From Psychrobacillus sp. OK032 (GTDB lineage: Bacteria; Bacillota; Bacilli; Bacillales_A; Planococcaceae), in contig NZ_FOGY01000003.1 of NCBI RefSeq assembly GCF_900111345.1, positions 1 to 64,000 of the forward strand: a stretch of DNA of 64,000 nucleotides, written 5' to 3'. Shown piece by piece: positions 34,306 through 43,959 of this stretch. A model generated the notes under the pieces. It ran no database searches, was not told the origin of the DNA, and saw only the letters and a program-made list of their open reading frames with translations. Within the stretch, counting starts at the first letter, position 1. Every line of letters begins with the position of its first letter. A program made the position numbers and the translations under genes.

Positions 34306-35118
34306 TTAATGGGTGATCTTTTCTTGAAGTGATTGATTCTTATAATACTCATCAATCGGCACAAACAGTCCAACTCTGCCATACTCATCATGATCCATTG
34401 TAGCAAACACTATGCCAATTACTTGCCCATTATTATCTAAAACTGGGCTGCCGCTATTTCCTCGATAAACCGGTGCTTCCATCATCACAACAGGCACATC
34501 CCAATCACTAAGCTGATAGTAATCAATAATAGTTCCTTCATTTGCAATACCGGTAAAGCTTAGCGGATTTCCAATAAAGGAAATGTAATCGCCTTCTACA
34601 ACGGTTGCTTGTTTGGCAAGCTCTAGATATGGCAAGTTTTCTCCATCTATTTCTAATACAGCAAGATCCACTGATGGATACGTATGCACAACACTCGCTT
34701 TAAAACGTCCGTCCTCTGGAAAACCAACAGTTACAGTATCGTTACCTTCAACGACGTGATAGTTTGTTAAAATAGTTCCATCACTGGATATAGAAAAGCC
34801 TGTTCCTTTTCCGTCATCTGTTAATACAATAACGACAGACTCTTTATAAAGTGCTATATCTTCTTGTGCAGATAATTTGGCAGACGCTTTTAAAAACTCA
34901 ATTGCTGGAATCGAATATATTTGAAAGATAACTGCAAACGTATTGACGAATAAAACAGATGCCATTATCCAAAATATCCATCTGGGAAATGGACGCTTCG
35001 TTTTACGATTTGTCTTTTCTTGTGCTTCTTTAAGAAGTGCTTCTCTTTGTGCCTCTAACACAAATTCGAGGAACTCTTCATCTACTTCTTCTTCTAAATC
35101 TTGTTTAGTTGAATTCAT
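34306..35118 (-). CDS. Membrane-anchored trypsin-like serine protease (S1C/HtrA type, no PDZ)
   Basis: 270 residues. A charged cytoplasmic N-terminus (about 1-45) is followed by one transmembrane helix (about 48-68) and an extracellular trypsin-like domain. The catalytic triad is visible: His in LTNYHVVEG, Asp in SVDLAVLEI, Ser in YRGNSGSPVLDNNGQVIG. The C-terminal PDZ domain of HtrA/DegP is absent; the protein ends shortly after the protease domain. The family acts in surface protein quality control or processing. It is alone on the minus strand. Confidence 0.9.
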   Translation of the reverse strand: MNSTKQDLEEEVDEEFLEFVLEAQREALLKEAQEKTNRKTKRPFPRWIFWIMASVLFVNTFAVIFQIYSIPAIEFLKASAKLSAQEDIALYKESVVIVLTDDGKGTGFSISSDGTILTNYHVVEGNDTVTVGFPEDGRFKASVVHTYPSVDLAVLEIDGENLPYLELAKQATVVEGDYISFIGNPLSFTGIANEGTIIDYYQLSDWDVPVVMMEAPVYRGNSGSPVLDNNGQVIGIVFATMDHDEYGRVGLFVPIDEYYKNQSLQEKITH

Positions 35119-35850
35119 TCACTCACACTCCCTCGTTACTTGTATTATACACAACTGAAAGGGTTCTAGGTTTAAGCCTATTTATAATATATGGTACAAG
35201 TTTGGGACTATTTAGAACTCTGTCCAAAATACCTAAGTTATCAATATATAGATAGATTTCTTACTTCTGTTAATAAAACTGCTTTTAATAAAGGTAGTCA
35301 AATTTACATATAAAAAAATGCAGTGTTTAGCATTAAGTTTTACATAGAGTGAAAAATAAACCTATTATATAATTCTAAATGATTAATTAAACTAAATAAA
35401 TTTGAAAAGCCAAATTACCCTCATCTCGTTTAATAGGATTAATTAATTATTTTTCAAAAAAGTAATAAAATTGAAGCTGCCTAACGTAAAAGAGTATTTC
35501 TTTATGAAACTAGTAATATCAATATTTATATGCGCTTTATACTTGTTCCACTTTATTAAATTAAGTGACTTCTTACCTACTTATTAAAAGATGTAAAATA
35601 GTAAATAACTATTGATTTTGAAAATTGGGATAAATTCCGACTGGGATAGACAAAACTTGCAGTTCGATTCCGCTATAGTGTTATTAACAACAAGAGATTC
35701 ACGAATGACACCATTGATTCTGTTTACCTAAATGACTGTTTGGGAAAGGGGGAGAAGGTGTTTTTGTATGGTCTTTTTTAGTTGATCAAAAAGACTATTA
35801 GCTTTTCGCTAGGTACTAAAATCGTTGGAAAATTCAAAGGAGGAAAGAAA
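35119..35850. other. AT-rich gap before the bacillopeptidase gene
   Basis: About 730 bases without a credible gene. The only structures seen are a 5'-leader hairpin GTCTTTTT (35771-35778) with AAAAAGAC (35788-35795) and the ribosome binding site AAAGGAGG before 35851. Its length is compatible with a regulated promoter region for the secreted protease, but I find no operator. Confidence 0.45.
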
Positions 35851-38800
35851 ATGGGGAGGAAAAGTAGTTCAGTCAAAGCACTTAGTATTGCTGCATCTTT
35901 ACTAATGACGTTTTCATTAGTAGCACCGAATGTTGTTAGTGCTGAAACAACGAGTAAGCTTCATCAATCTTTCAGAGATTCAAGCTCGAATACAATTTCC
36001 GTGACAGATAAGCTGAGCACTCGATTACTAGAAAATTTCAAAGAAGATGAAAAAGTAACATTCCTGATCAAATTCAAAGAAAAAACCGATTCAGAAGCAG
36101 TGGCGGCTGAAGCTCGAAAAAGTGCAGAAGCAGCAAATTTATCAGCACATAATACGAAGCTTATTCAGCGCTCTGCTGTTGTATCTGAACTAAAGGCAAC
36201 CTCTCTTGAATCGCAACAATCAGTAAAACAATACCTTGAACAGGAAGTAGCTAAGGGGAATGCTGCAGATATTACATCGTATTACATTGTAAATGGAATG
36301 GCTGTAACAGCAACAAAAGAGGTTGCTGAAAAAATTGCGACATTCCCTGAAGTTGAAAAAGTTTTACCAAATGAAACACGTCAATTATTTACAACGAAAA
36401 CAGAAAACGCTGTTGCCCCTAAAGCAGAAGTTGCAAATATTGAGTGGAACATTGAGCGTGTCAAAGCTCCAGACGTTTGGGCTATGGGTATCGATGGGGC
36501 AGGAACAGTAGTAGCAAGTATTGATACTGGTGTTCAATGGGATCACCCAGCCTTAAAAGAAAAATACCGTGGCTACAATAAAGCAACCGGACAAGTTTCT
36601 CATAACTATAACTGGTTCGATGCAACGACTGCTGGACGGGCTACACCATACGATGATATCGAACATGGTACGCACGTAACAGGAACAATGGTTGGAAGTG
36701 AACCAAATGGTGCAAACCAAATTGGTGTAGCACCAGGCGCAAAATATATTGCGGTTAAAGCCTTTTCAGCAGCCGGTGGGACAGACGCTGACCTACTAGA
36801 AGCTGCGCAATGGATTTTAGCGCCAACTGACGCAAGTGGAAATGCTCGTGTGGATATGGCTCCAGACGTTGTTAATAACTCTTGGGGTGGCGGTCCTGGT
36901 CTTGATGAATGGTACCGTGAAGTTGTAATAAACTGGCGTGCAGCAGAAATTTTCCCTGAATTTTCTGCAGGAAACACAACGCTTACAAACCCGGGTGGAG
37001 CGGGGTCTGTAGCAGCACCTGCAAATTATCCTGAGTCATTTGCAACTGGTGCAACTGACATCAATAACAAAGTGGGAAGTTTCTCGCTTCGTGGACCTTC
37101 ACCATATGCTGAAACCAAACCAGATATATCGGCACCTGGTGTGAACATCCGTTCATCTGTACCGGGTGGAAATTATGAAGGTGGCTGGAACGGGACATCT
37201 ATGTCAGGACCTGCTGTATCAGGCGTAGCAGCACTTCTTCGCCAAGTTAACGCAAACCTGACAGTCGATGAAATTGAAGAAATTCTTCTTAATACAGCAA
37301 ATCCATTGACTGACACTCAATATCCAACAACTCCTAACCATGCATATGGATATGGATTAGTTGATGCTTATGAGGCAGTATCTTCCATCGTTACTGGACT
37401 TGGAACACTAAAAGGTCAAGTGACACAACAAGGAGACGATAATGAGGCTCCAGTATTCGAACATGCAGCACCTCAAGAAACATATGCAGGAATGGATTTA
37501 GAATTGACAATTGCGGTAAGCGATAACATTAGCGTTGCGGCTGTCGCTCTAAACTACAAAGATGCAAATGGTGTATGGCAATCAATCGAAGCTGGACGTA
37601 AATCTGGTGACTACAAATCCGGTGAGTATGGTGTAGTGATCCCTGGAGAAATTATCACAGGAAACTCCTTTACTTATAAATGGTCTATTAATGATTTTGG
37701 AAATAATGAAGTGAACAGTGAAGAATACGTTGTACAGGTAAAGCCTGGCATAACGGTAGGTTACTCAGAAGATTTTGAATCGACACCTGTTGGCTGGACT
37801 TCTTTTGGAGAAGCAAATAGCTGGGAATGGGGTGTACCAACATCAGGTCCAGGAAATGCTGCTTCTGGTGAGAAAGTGTATGCAACAAACTTAGAAGGTA
37901 ATTACGATAATAGAATGAACGCTACATTAGTAATGCCTCCGATCGATTTGCCGGAAGGGAACTCTTATTTGCAGTTCAAACAATGGCATAACTTTGAGCA
38001 ATCTTCATCTGGGAGAGCTTGGGATTATGGTCATGTATTTGTATCGACAGATCAAGTAGATTGGACGCAATTACGAATGATTCAAGGAGCATCAAACGGT
38101 TGGATTGATGCGGAAGTTGACTTGTCAGCTTATGCTGGACAACGAATTTATATCGGATTCAATGCGTTTTCTGATGGAAGCGTAGTAAGAGAAGGTTGGT
38201 ATATCGATGATGTAGGACTTGCTGGAGTTTCGCAGACTGGCAAAGTGGCTAAAGGAAAAGATAACAACGGAAATAAAACAAATAGCGTAAACAATAATAA
38301 CGGAAATAACAAAGAGAATATCGGAAATGGTCAGGATAAAATTGCTAAAAAAGAGGATATTGATCCAACGAAAATCCGTCCTGTATTGCCAGTTAAAGAA
38401 GCACCACCAGTAGTAGAAAAAGTTGCGAATCCAACACTTTTACCATTAGGTGCTCAAGTGAGTGTACTAGAATCAGGACGTTCAGTTTATACAAACCCTG
38501 CTGATGGTTCTTATTCACTAACTCATGGTGCAGGAACATTCACAGTGAAAGCGGAAGCTTATGGATTCACTTCTGAAAAGCAATCCGTTTCTATTGAAGC
38601 AGATGGAACAACAAATGCGAATTTCACATTAGATGAAGTTGCACAGAATACAGTGAGTGGAACAATCACTGATCAATCTACAGGTGAAGGAGTGTCTGGG
38701 GCAACTCTCTTACTCGTAGAAGATGCAAATATCGCACCTGTTGAAACGGATGCAACAGGTAATTATTCAATTACAGCGTATGAAGGTGATTACACATTAA

Positions 38801-40305
38801 AAGTAATTGCGCGTGGCTATCATAGCCAAGAAGTAAGTATTTCAATTGGTTCTGAAGCAATCTCACAAAACATTGCGCTTGAGCCATTCTACACATACCC
38901 TGGTGGAGAAATTGGTTATGACGATGGTACTGCTGAAAATGCGCGTGCTTTCAACGCGGCGGGCAATGCTTGGGCAGTGAAAATGTCTCTACCAGAAGGT
39001 AAAGAAAATGGAATCGTAACAGATGGTGTATTCCGATTCTGGGATACGGAATGGCCTGTACCTGGTGGAACCGCATTCGCAGTCGAAGTATGGGATGCAA
39101 CAGCTGATGGGACACCAGGTAAAAAGCTTGCTGGTCCTATCGATGCAACAGCTCTACGTAATGGTCAATGGACTGTTGTAGATTTGACGGAACACAATAT
39201 CGTGGTGAATGGCGATTTCTTCATGGTATATAGACAAACGTTTGCAAATCCAAACACACCTGGCCTTGCAACAGATGAGAATGGTACAAATGCAGGTAGA
39301 AGTTACCAAGGGGTATCCGGCGCTTGGTCACCATCACCGGCAGCTGAAGGAAACTATATGATCCGGGCTCGTGTGAGCTATGAAGTACATGGTCCAGTTA
39401 TCACTGCACCAACAGCTGACTTAGTCACTAATGAAGCAACCATTTCAGTAGAAGGGACTGCATCACCAACTACTACTATTACATTGAAACAAAATGGTGA
39501 AGACGCAGGATCTATTGTGGTAGGTGCAGATGGGAAATTTACAATTCCAACTGAATTAACAGAAGGAATAAATGAGTTTACAGCAGTTTCTAGTCTTGAT
39601 GGGCGTGTAACAGGTGAATCTGAATCTGTTGCAGTCATTCTAGACACATTGAAACCTGAACTTACAATCGATAGTCCTAAAGATGGAGAAAAAACAAATC
39701 GTGAATCAGTAACTGTAGAAGGAACTATTGAAGATGCAAACCTTGACACTGTAAAAGTTAATGGTCAAAATGCAACAGTAGTTGATGGCAAGTACTCTAA
39801 ACGAGTTCTTCTAGAGAATGGCGCAAACGAAATTAAGGTTGTTGCTAAAGACAAAGCAAATAATAGTGTATCCAAAAAAATTACGGTAATGGCACAATAC
39901 GATGCACCTGCCATTGAAAATCTAATTCCAGCTGAAGATTTATATTTAGCTACAGGTAAAAGCGTTAAAATTGAATTTGATAGTGCACCTGGATTAAAAG
40001 CAACATTTGTTATCCATATGCCACTAACGAATGTGGGTGGTCAAGTTCAAAATGCGACTGAATTACCGATGATGGAACAAGGAAACGGTCATTACGTTGG
40101 ATATTGGACAGTACCAGCTGAAACTGTAGCAAACGGAGCAGTTCTCGAAGTGAAAGTTGTAGACAGCTTTAACAATGAAACGCGCCAAAAAGCTGATGGT
40201 AAATTGTATATCAACGTACCCGCACCATCTGCACAACCATCTGTAGAGCAACCTATAGATGAATTAGTAGAAGCACCGGTAGAATTGAACGTAGAAAAAC
40301 CATAA
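35851..40305 (+). CDS. bpr: Bacillopeptidase F-like secreted S8 serine protease
   Basis: 1484 residues from ATG 35851 (AAAGGAGG upstream). Signal peptide to about residue 33; an I9-type propeptide (about 50-180); a subtilisin catalytic domain with Asp about 225 (ASIDTGVQWDHPAL), His about 272 (EHGTHVTGTM) and Ser about 450 (NGTSMSGPAVSG). Then a jelly-roll, immune-inhibitor-like region (FESTPVGWTSFGEANSWEWG), two carboxypeptidase-regulatory-like beta domains and glucodextranase-type repeats (SPKDGEKTNRESVTVEGTIE). Domain order and many blocks match B. subtilis Bpr. A low-complexity Asn/Lys stretch (about 808-835, NNNNGNNKENIGNG) splits the protein. No LPXTG or S-layer anchor is seen, so it is probably released. 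Confidence 0.92.
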   Translation: MGRKSSSVKALSIAASLLMTFSLVAPNVVSAETTSKLHQSFRDSSSNTISVTDKLSTRLLENFKEDEKVTFLIKFKEKTDSEAVAAEARKSAEAANLSAHNTKLIQRSAVVSELKATSLESQQSVKQYLEQEVAKGNAADITSYYIVNGMAVTATKEVAEKIATFPEVEKVLPNETRQLFTTKTENAVAPKAEVANIEWNIERVKAPDVWAMGIDGAGTVVASIDTGVQWDHPALKEKYRGYNKATGQVSHNYNWFDATTAGRATPYDDIEHGTHVTGTMVGSEPNGANQIGVAPGAKYIAVKAFSAAGGTDADLLEAAQWILAPTDASGNARVDMAPDVVNNSWGGGPGLDEWYREVVINWRAAEIFPEFSAGNTTLTNPGGAGSVAAPANYPESFATGATDINNKVGSFSLRGPSPYAETKPDISAPGVNIRSSVPGGNYEGGWNGTSMSGPAVSGVAALLRQVNANLTVDEIEEILLNTANPLTDTQYPTTPNHAYGYGLVDAYEAVSSIVTGLGTLKGQVTQQGDDNEAPVFEHAAPQETYAGMDLELTIAVSDNISVAAVALNYKDANGVWQSIEAGRKSGDYKSGEYGVVIPGEIITGNSFTYKWSINDFGNNEVNSEEYVVQVKPGITVGYSEDFESTPVGWTSFGEANSWEWGVPTSGPGNAASGEKVYATNLEGNYDNRMNATLVMPPIDLPEGNSYLQFKQWHNFEQSSSGRAWDYGHVFVSTDQVDWTQLRMIQGASNGWIDAEVDLSAYAGQRIYIGFNAFSDGSVVREGWYIDDVGLAGVSQTGKVAKGKDNNGNKTNSVNNNNGNNKENIGNGQDKIAKKEDIDPTKIRPVLPVKEAPPVVEKVANPTLLPLGAQVSVLESGRSVYTNPADGSYSLTHGAGTFTVKAEAYGFTSEKQSVSIEADGTTNANFTLDEVAQNTVSGTITDQSTGEGVSGATLLLVEDANIAPVETDATGNYSITAYEGDYTLKVIARGYHSQEVSISIGSEAISQNIALEPFYTYPGGEIGYDDGTAENARAFNAAGNAWAVKMSLPEGKENGIVTDGVFRFWDTEWPVPGGTAFAVEVWDATADGTPGKKLAGPIDATALRNGQWTVVDLTEHNIVVNGDFFMVYRQTFANPNTPGLATDENGTNAGRSYQGVSGAWSPSPAAEGNYMIRARVSYEVHGPVITAPTADLVTNEATISVEGTASPTTTITLKQNGEDAGSIVVGADGKFTIPTELTEGINEFTAVSSLDGRVTGESESVAVILDTLKPELTIDSPKDGEKTNRESVTVEGTIEDANLDTVKVNGQNATVVDGKYSKRVLLENGANEIKVVAKDKANNSVSKKITVMAQYDAPAIENLIPAEDLYLATGKSVKIEFDSAPGLKATFVIHMPLTNVGGQVQNATELPMMEQGNGHYVGYWTVPAETVANGAVLEVKVVDSFNNETRQKADGKLYINVPAPSAQPSVEQPIDELVEAPVELNVEKP

Positions 40306-40321
40306 AAGAATAATTTCAAAG

Positions 40322-40353
40322 ACTGTCTCAAAGTTCTTTTGAGACAGTTTTTT
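40322..40353 (+). terminator. Terminator of the bacillopeptidase gene
   Basis: ACTGTCTCAAA-GTTC-TTTTGAGACAGT followed by TTTTTTT. Confidence 0.93.
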
Positions 40354-40500
40354 TATGGTATTCGAATAGTATTTTCGTAGCTTTCGGGGTTAAATTAGAA
40401 TTTTATAGATGAAACTTTTAACATAAACTTTGTAATACATGATTAAACCTTATATAAACCCGCATATGATAGTTAATAATGAACTTAAATGGGGGGTACA

Positions 40501-41967
40501 ATGGGCGATTATGTAAATACGTTGCAGAATTTTTTGCCGCTAGGGGCTACTGTTCTAGAATTGCAACAACCCCAAAAGAGAGCGGCAATCATGCTTGCTG
40601 ATATTGACGGGGATCAAGTGGATGAACTAATAGGCGCATATAGGCATGAAGAGCAAAATTATATTGTAATATTAAAAAAACATGATAATCAGTGGCTGCC
40701 TTTAAAACATATGAACGGAAAAGGATACGGTATTTCTGATTTAAGAGTAGCACCAGTTACGGAAAATTGGGTCAATACATTAATTATCGGGTGGCAAGTA
40801 GACAGCATGCGTTCACAGCTAGACTTATTACAATGGACAAACGGTGGTATTTTAAGATTGCCTACAAATAATATCGTTTATAGCAGATTAGAAGTAGAAG
40901 ATATGCCTGATCATTACGGGAAAGATGGCCAATATGAACTTGCTATATGGATACATGATACAGGAGATGCTTATAAGGTAGACGTTTACCGTTTCAGTGA
41001 AGGGGAGCTAGTACGAGCAAAGGATGTTTATCCATATTACTTTAAAAAAGTGGCGGCTTACTACGAAAAGTTATTGCAAACAAATGACTTTTCATATTAC
41101 TGGTATTATTTATCAGATGCACAGAGGAAAGCTGGTAATTTAGAACAGAACTTAACTTCCATCGATAAAGCCCTATCGTTTCGTTCACCATACCCGTCAA
41201 AAGAACAGTTATTAGATAAAAAACAGCAAGTATTGAGTCGTTTAACACATGCTAGGACTAATGGTCAGACTGTTATTGATAAAAAAAGAGGGGATATCAC
41301 AGGGGATAGTTTTAGGGAAACTGTTTACTTAACAGGAAGCATGACGGAGAGAAGTTCATATTGGGAAGATATTACGCTTAATATTTTAAATAAGAAAGTA
41401 GATTTGTATGAGGGGGTTTCTTTAAAAGAAACTGTTGGTTATAACCCGAGATTATTTCTTGGCGATTTTACTGGAAACGGGCTAGATGACATATTAGTAG
41501 TTATCGATACTGGTGAAAGTGAAGGTAATACGATAAAAGCATACTTGTATACCTTTTTAGAAGGGGAAATGCGACAAGTTTTCGATTCGGAAGAATTCAA
41601 TGAGAGTAATGATTATAAAATAGATTATCAAGACCAATATAAATTAACGATAGTAAGCTCTGTTCCCCAAAAGAAATATACGCTGGATTTAATGTATAAA
41701 AATAAGGAATATTTAACGGAAATCTATGGTGAAGATGGAACTTTGAAAGAGCCGATAGAAGGTTGGGTAGAACCGATTAGTGGCCTTTATCCAATTGATT
41801 TTGCAGGTGACGATGTGTATGAACTTGTTGCGCTGCAAGAGATTTTGGGTAGATATCATGGAGAAGCCCTAGGATATGTGCAAAATATTTTGAAGTGGAA
41901 TGGGAGAGAATTTGTAGTAGAACGACAAAGCATCATAATCTTTGGAGAGAAGGTAGATTCAATGTAA
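40501..41967 (+). CDS. FG-GAP/VCBS-like repeat protein, paralogue of 24072-25520
   Basis: About 488 residues from the ATG at 40501 (a GGGGGG ribosome binding site upstream; the ATG at 40489 precedes it). It shares long blocks with the gene at 24072: DIDGDQVDELIGAYRHEEQN, VYPYYFKKVAAYYEKLLQTN, YWYYLSDAQRKAGNLEQNLT, EPIEGWVEPISGLYPIDFAG. The same propeller-like acidic loops and central TPR-like pair are present, and there is no signal peptide. The paralogues lie 16 kb apart, so this is a dispersed rather than tandem duplication. Function unknown. Confidence 0.8.
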   Translation: MGDYVNTLQNFLPLGATVLELQQPQKRAAIMLADIDGDQVDELIGAYRHEEQNYIVILKKHDNQWLPLKHMNGKGYGISDLRVAPVTENWVNTLIIGWQVDSMRSQLDLLQWTNGGILRLPTNNIVYSRLEVEDMPDHYGKDGQYELAIWIHDTGDAYKVDVYRFSEGELVRAKDVYPYYFKKVAAYYEKLLQTNDFSYYWYYLSDAQRKAGNLEQNLTSIDKALSFRSPYPSKEQLLDKKQQVLSRLTHARTNGQTVIDKKRGDITGDSFRETVYLTGSMTERSSYWEDITLNILNKKVDLYEGVSLKETVGYNPRLFLGDFTGNGLDDILVVIDTGESEGNTIKAYLYTFLEGEMRQVFDSEEFNESNDYKIDYQDQYKLTIVSSVPQKKYTLDLMYKNKEYLTEIYGEDGTLKEPIEGWVEPISGLYPIDFAGDDVYELVALQEILGRYHGEALGYVQNILKWNGREFVVERQSIIIFGEKVDSM

Positions 41968-41979
41968 GTTGAAAGAAAA

Positions 41980-42020
41980 GAATTGCTACGAAGTCATTGG
42001 CTAAGAAGCAGTTCTTTTTT
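41980..42020 (+). terminator. Probable terminator
   Basis: GAATTGCT (41980-41987) pairs with AGCAGTTC (42007-42014) with one G-T pair, followed by TTTTTT. Confidence 0.7.
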
Positions 42021-42031
42021 GTACGCACTAT

Positions 42032-42695
42032 TGGAATAATGCGCATTAATAAGTTTCCGCTAGGATTTCCGCCGGGTGAGCGATAAGCCGTCGCCGACGC
42101 TAACGCGTTCGCCTGCGATGTCTTATCTGTCTCATCAGAGGAACGAAGGCTAAGTGCACCACATCAAAAGGAAGGCAATCTAAGTTCGCCGCGTTCTGCG
42201 GCAACGATTGCATGACCCACATCCTGTGGGCACAGGCGCCTTCGTGACCAACATCCTGTTGGCCCCCGCTGGAGTCGCCGCCCTTCCGCTACAATCCGGA
42301 GAACTTGCTGACTAATTAATATCACTGCACAAAATCCAGTAAATGGTTGAACGAGACAAAATACACTGTGAACGCGACAAACTAGCCTTCGAACACGACA
42401 AAGCCCACCCCGAAAGCGACAAACTGACTGCCGAACACGACAAACTTTCTTCTACTTTTGCCGTAGCGCCATAGCTGCTCTAATCTTAAGCGGTATCATA
42501 TAAGCCGGTATTTGTGCATGACTTCAAATATTGAACTGTTATTGCTAGGAAAGGGTGATAATTCTAGTACTCTATCGAATTAAACTATTGATCAGTCGGC
42601 AAGTTCCTTTGATTGAAGCCATGCCCGCGGAAAGCGTCCGCCTGCAGCGGAAATCATAGCTGATACCTAATAGACCGTTTGTTTCGCATTATTCC
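42032..42695. mobile_element. GC-rich dispersed repeat, copy C: MITE-like element
   Basis: Bounded by inverted repeats GGAATAATGCG (42032-42042) and CGCATTATTCC (42685-42695). The left part has TTTCCGCCGGGTGAGCGATA and CCCGCTGGAGTCGCCGCCCT, the right part CCCGCGGAAAGCGTCCGCCT, as in copies A and B. A middle stretch repeats the word GAACACGACAAA with variants (GAACGCGACAAA, GAAAGCGACAAA) and corresponds to the middle of copy B. No open frame is convincing. It fills the gap 41968-42818. Confidence 0.72.
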
Positions 42696-42818
42696 TACAT
42701 TACAAGTAAAGCTTATTACTCTCTTTCCTTTGTCAAGAATAAAGTATAGGAAAATCAAATTATATTTGACAATTTTGTGAACAAGGTGAATAATATATAG
42801 AAAGAGAGGATGAGTGAA

Positions 42819-43052
42819 ATGGAATCAAACATGAAAATGTTTCATGCTACAAGATACGTAGGAGCGACAGTGCTCACTATTGGAATTGCCATTTTCTTAT
42901 ACGGAGTTTTTGTAAGCGAATACAGTACAATGATAGGCATTGGGATTGGAACAGTCATGGGGGCTGTATTTACCTTCTTAATAGGCATGTTTTTAGTAGC
43001 ATCTGAAGAAATGATCATTAACTCGAGAAAATGTAAAAAAGAGAGCGCCTAA
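42819..43052 (+). CDS. Small two-helix membrane protein, unknown
   Basis: 77 residues from ATG 42819, nine bases after AAAGAGAGG (ATG 42810 is adjacent to that motif and less likely). Two hydrophobic segments (about 12-30 and 38-60) and a basic tail ending RKCKKESA. No family recognised. Its 3' end overlaps the qox terminator on the other strand. Confidence 0.65.
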   Translation: MESNMKMFHATRYVGATVLTIGIAIFLYGVFVSEYSTMIGIGIGTVMGAVFTFLIGMFLVASEEMIINSRKCKKESA

Positions 43053-43064
43053 AAAGACGCTCTC
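43034..43064 (-). terminator. Terminator of the qox operon
   Basis: Minus-strand reading: GAGAGCG-TCTTTTTAGG-CGCTCTC followed by TTTTTTAC. It lies 16 bases past the stop of qoxD and overlaps the end of the convergent small gene. Confidence 0.88.
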
Positions 43065-43079
43065 TCCGTGAATTCCTAT

Positions 43080-43361
43080 TTACATATCCCAAACTAGTAT
43101 TAATAGTGTACCAAAAATGGTGATAAGCGCAATGATTAAACCGTAATATACGTTTAAATATATAGAGTTTTTATCATTGGTCTCACCAGCATGCATGAAT
43201 ACGACTAGCTGAAGACCAGCTTGTATAAATGCAGTAACTAGAAGAATCGTCATCCCAATAGAAAATGACATATCCGTGAAGTAAACCATAAGTGCCACTG
43301 CGGTAAGGATCAACGAAAAGACAAAGCCCATTACTTGTTTAACAGGGAATAATTCTTTCAT
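43080..43361 (-). CDS. qoxD: Cytochrome aa3 quinol oxidase subunit IV
   Basis: 93 residues, three hydrophobic helices (about 8-30, 36-60, 70-92) with the CyoD/QoxD pattern VMGFVFSLILTAVALMVYF and ITILLVTAFIQAGLQLVVFM. Subunit IV is a small assembly or stability subunit of heme-copper quinol oxidases. It is the last gene of qoxABCD, one base after qoxC, followed by the terminator. Confidence 0.92.
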   Translation of the reverse strand: MKELFPVKQVMGFVFSLILTAVALMVYFTDMSFSIGMTILLVTAFIQAGLQLVVFMHAGETNDKNSIYLNVYYGLIIALITIFGTLLILVWDM

Positions 43362-43362
43362 A

Positions 43363-43959
43363 TTACATCATTCCTTTCAAGTAGATGAAGCTAAAGATGA
43401 AGATCCAAATGACATCTAGGAAATGCCAATAAAGCGAAAAGATGAAAGATTTATTGGTTGTCTCAGGAGTTAACCCACGCTTTTTAATTTGAATAAGGAT
43501 AGCTATTCCCCAAAATAATCCAAATGTTACGTGCAATCCATGTGTTCCTAATGTAGTTAACAGAGCGGCAGTAAATGCACTAGTTTGTAGTGTTGCGCCT
43601 ACATGAATATAGTGAACGAATTCATATATTTCAAAGCCTAAGAATCCAGCACCTAGTAGTAGTGTGATTGAAAAGAAAATCATCATTGCCTTTTTGTTAC
43701 CTAAACGCATAGCATGAATCCCAAGACCGATAACAAAACTACTTGTTAATAGTAAAATTGTTTCAACTAATACTGGTGTAATTTCAAAGATTTCTGCACC
43801 CGAAGGTCCGTTACCAATACGATTTTCTAAAGTGAAATACATAGTGAAAAGTGTTGCGAAAAGCATTATTTCAGCGCCTAGGAAGATCCAAAAACCTAAA
43901 ATTTTCAAGTTATTCTCTTCCGTACTATATTCAAGCGGAAGCGAGTTATCTATTTTCAT
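43363..43959 (-). CDS. qoxC: Cytochrome aa3 quinol oxidase subunit III
   Basis: 198 residues, five hydrophobic helices as in the short subunit III of quinol oxidases (COX3 family): GFWIFLGAEIMLFATLFTMY, GTHGLHVTFGLFWGIAILIQ, SLYWHFLDVIWIFIFSFIYL. The gene overlaps qoxB by 4 bases, so translation is probably coupled. Confidence 0.95.
   Translation of the reverse strand: MKIDNSLPLEYSTEENNLKILGFWIFLGAEIMLFATLFTMYFTLENRIGNGPSGAEIFEITPVLVETILLLTSSFVIGLGIHAMRLGNKKAMMIFFSITLLLGAGFLGFEIYEFVHYIHVGATLQTSAFTAALLTTLGTHGLHVTFGLFWGIAILIQIKKRGLTPETTNKSFIFSLYWHFLDVIWIFIFSFIYLKGMM

Noticed and set aside
39378-39749. Minus-strand frame of 123 residues inside the bacillopeptidase gene
   Set aside because: Opposite-strand shadow of a clear coding region, without a start context.
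42350-42460. CRISPR-like tandem words (GAACACGACAAA variants)
   Set aside because: The units are short, unevenly spaced and degenerate with no spacers of constant length; part of repeat copy C.
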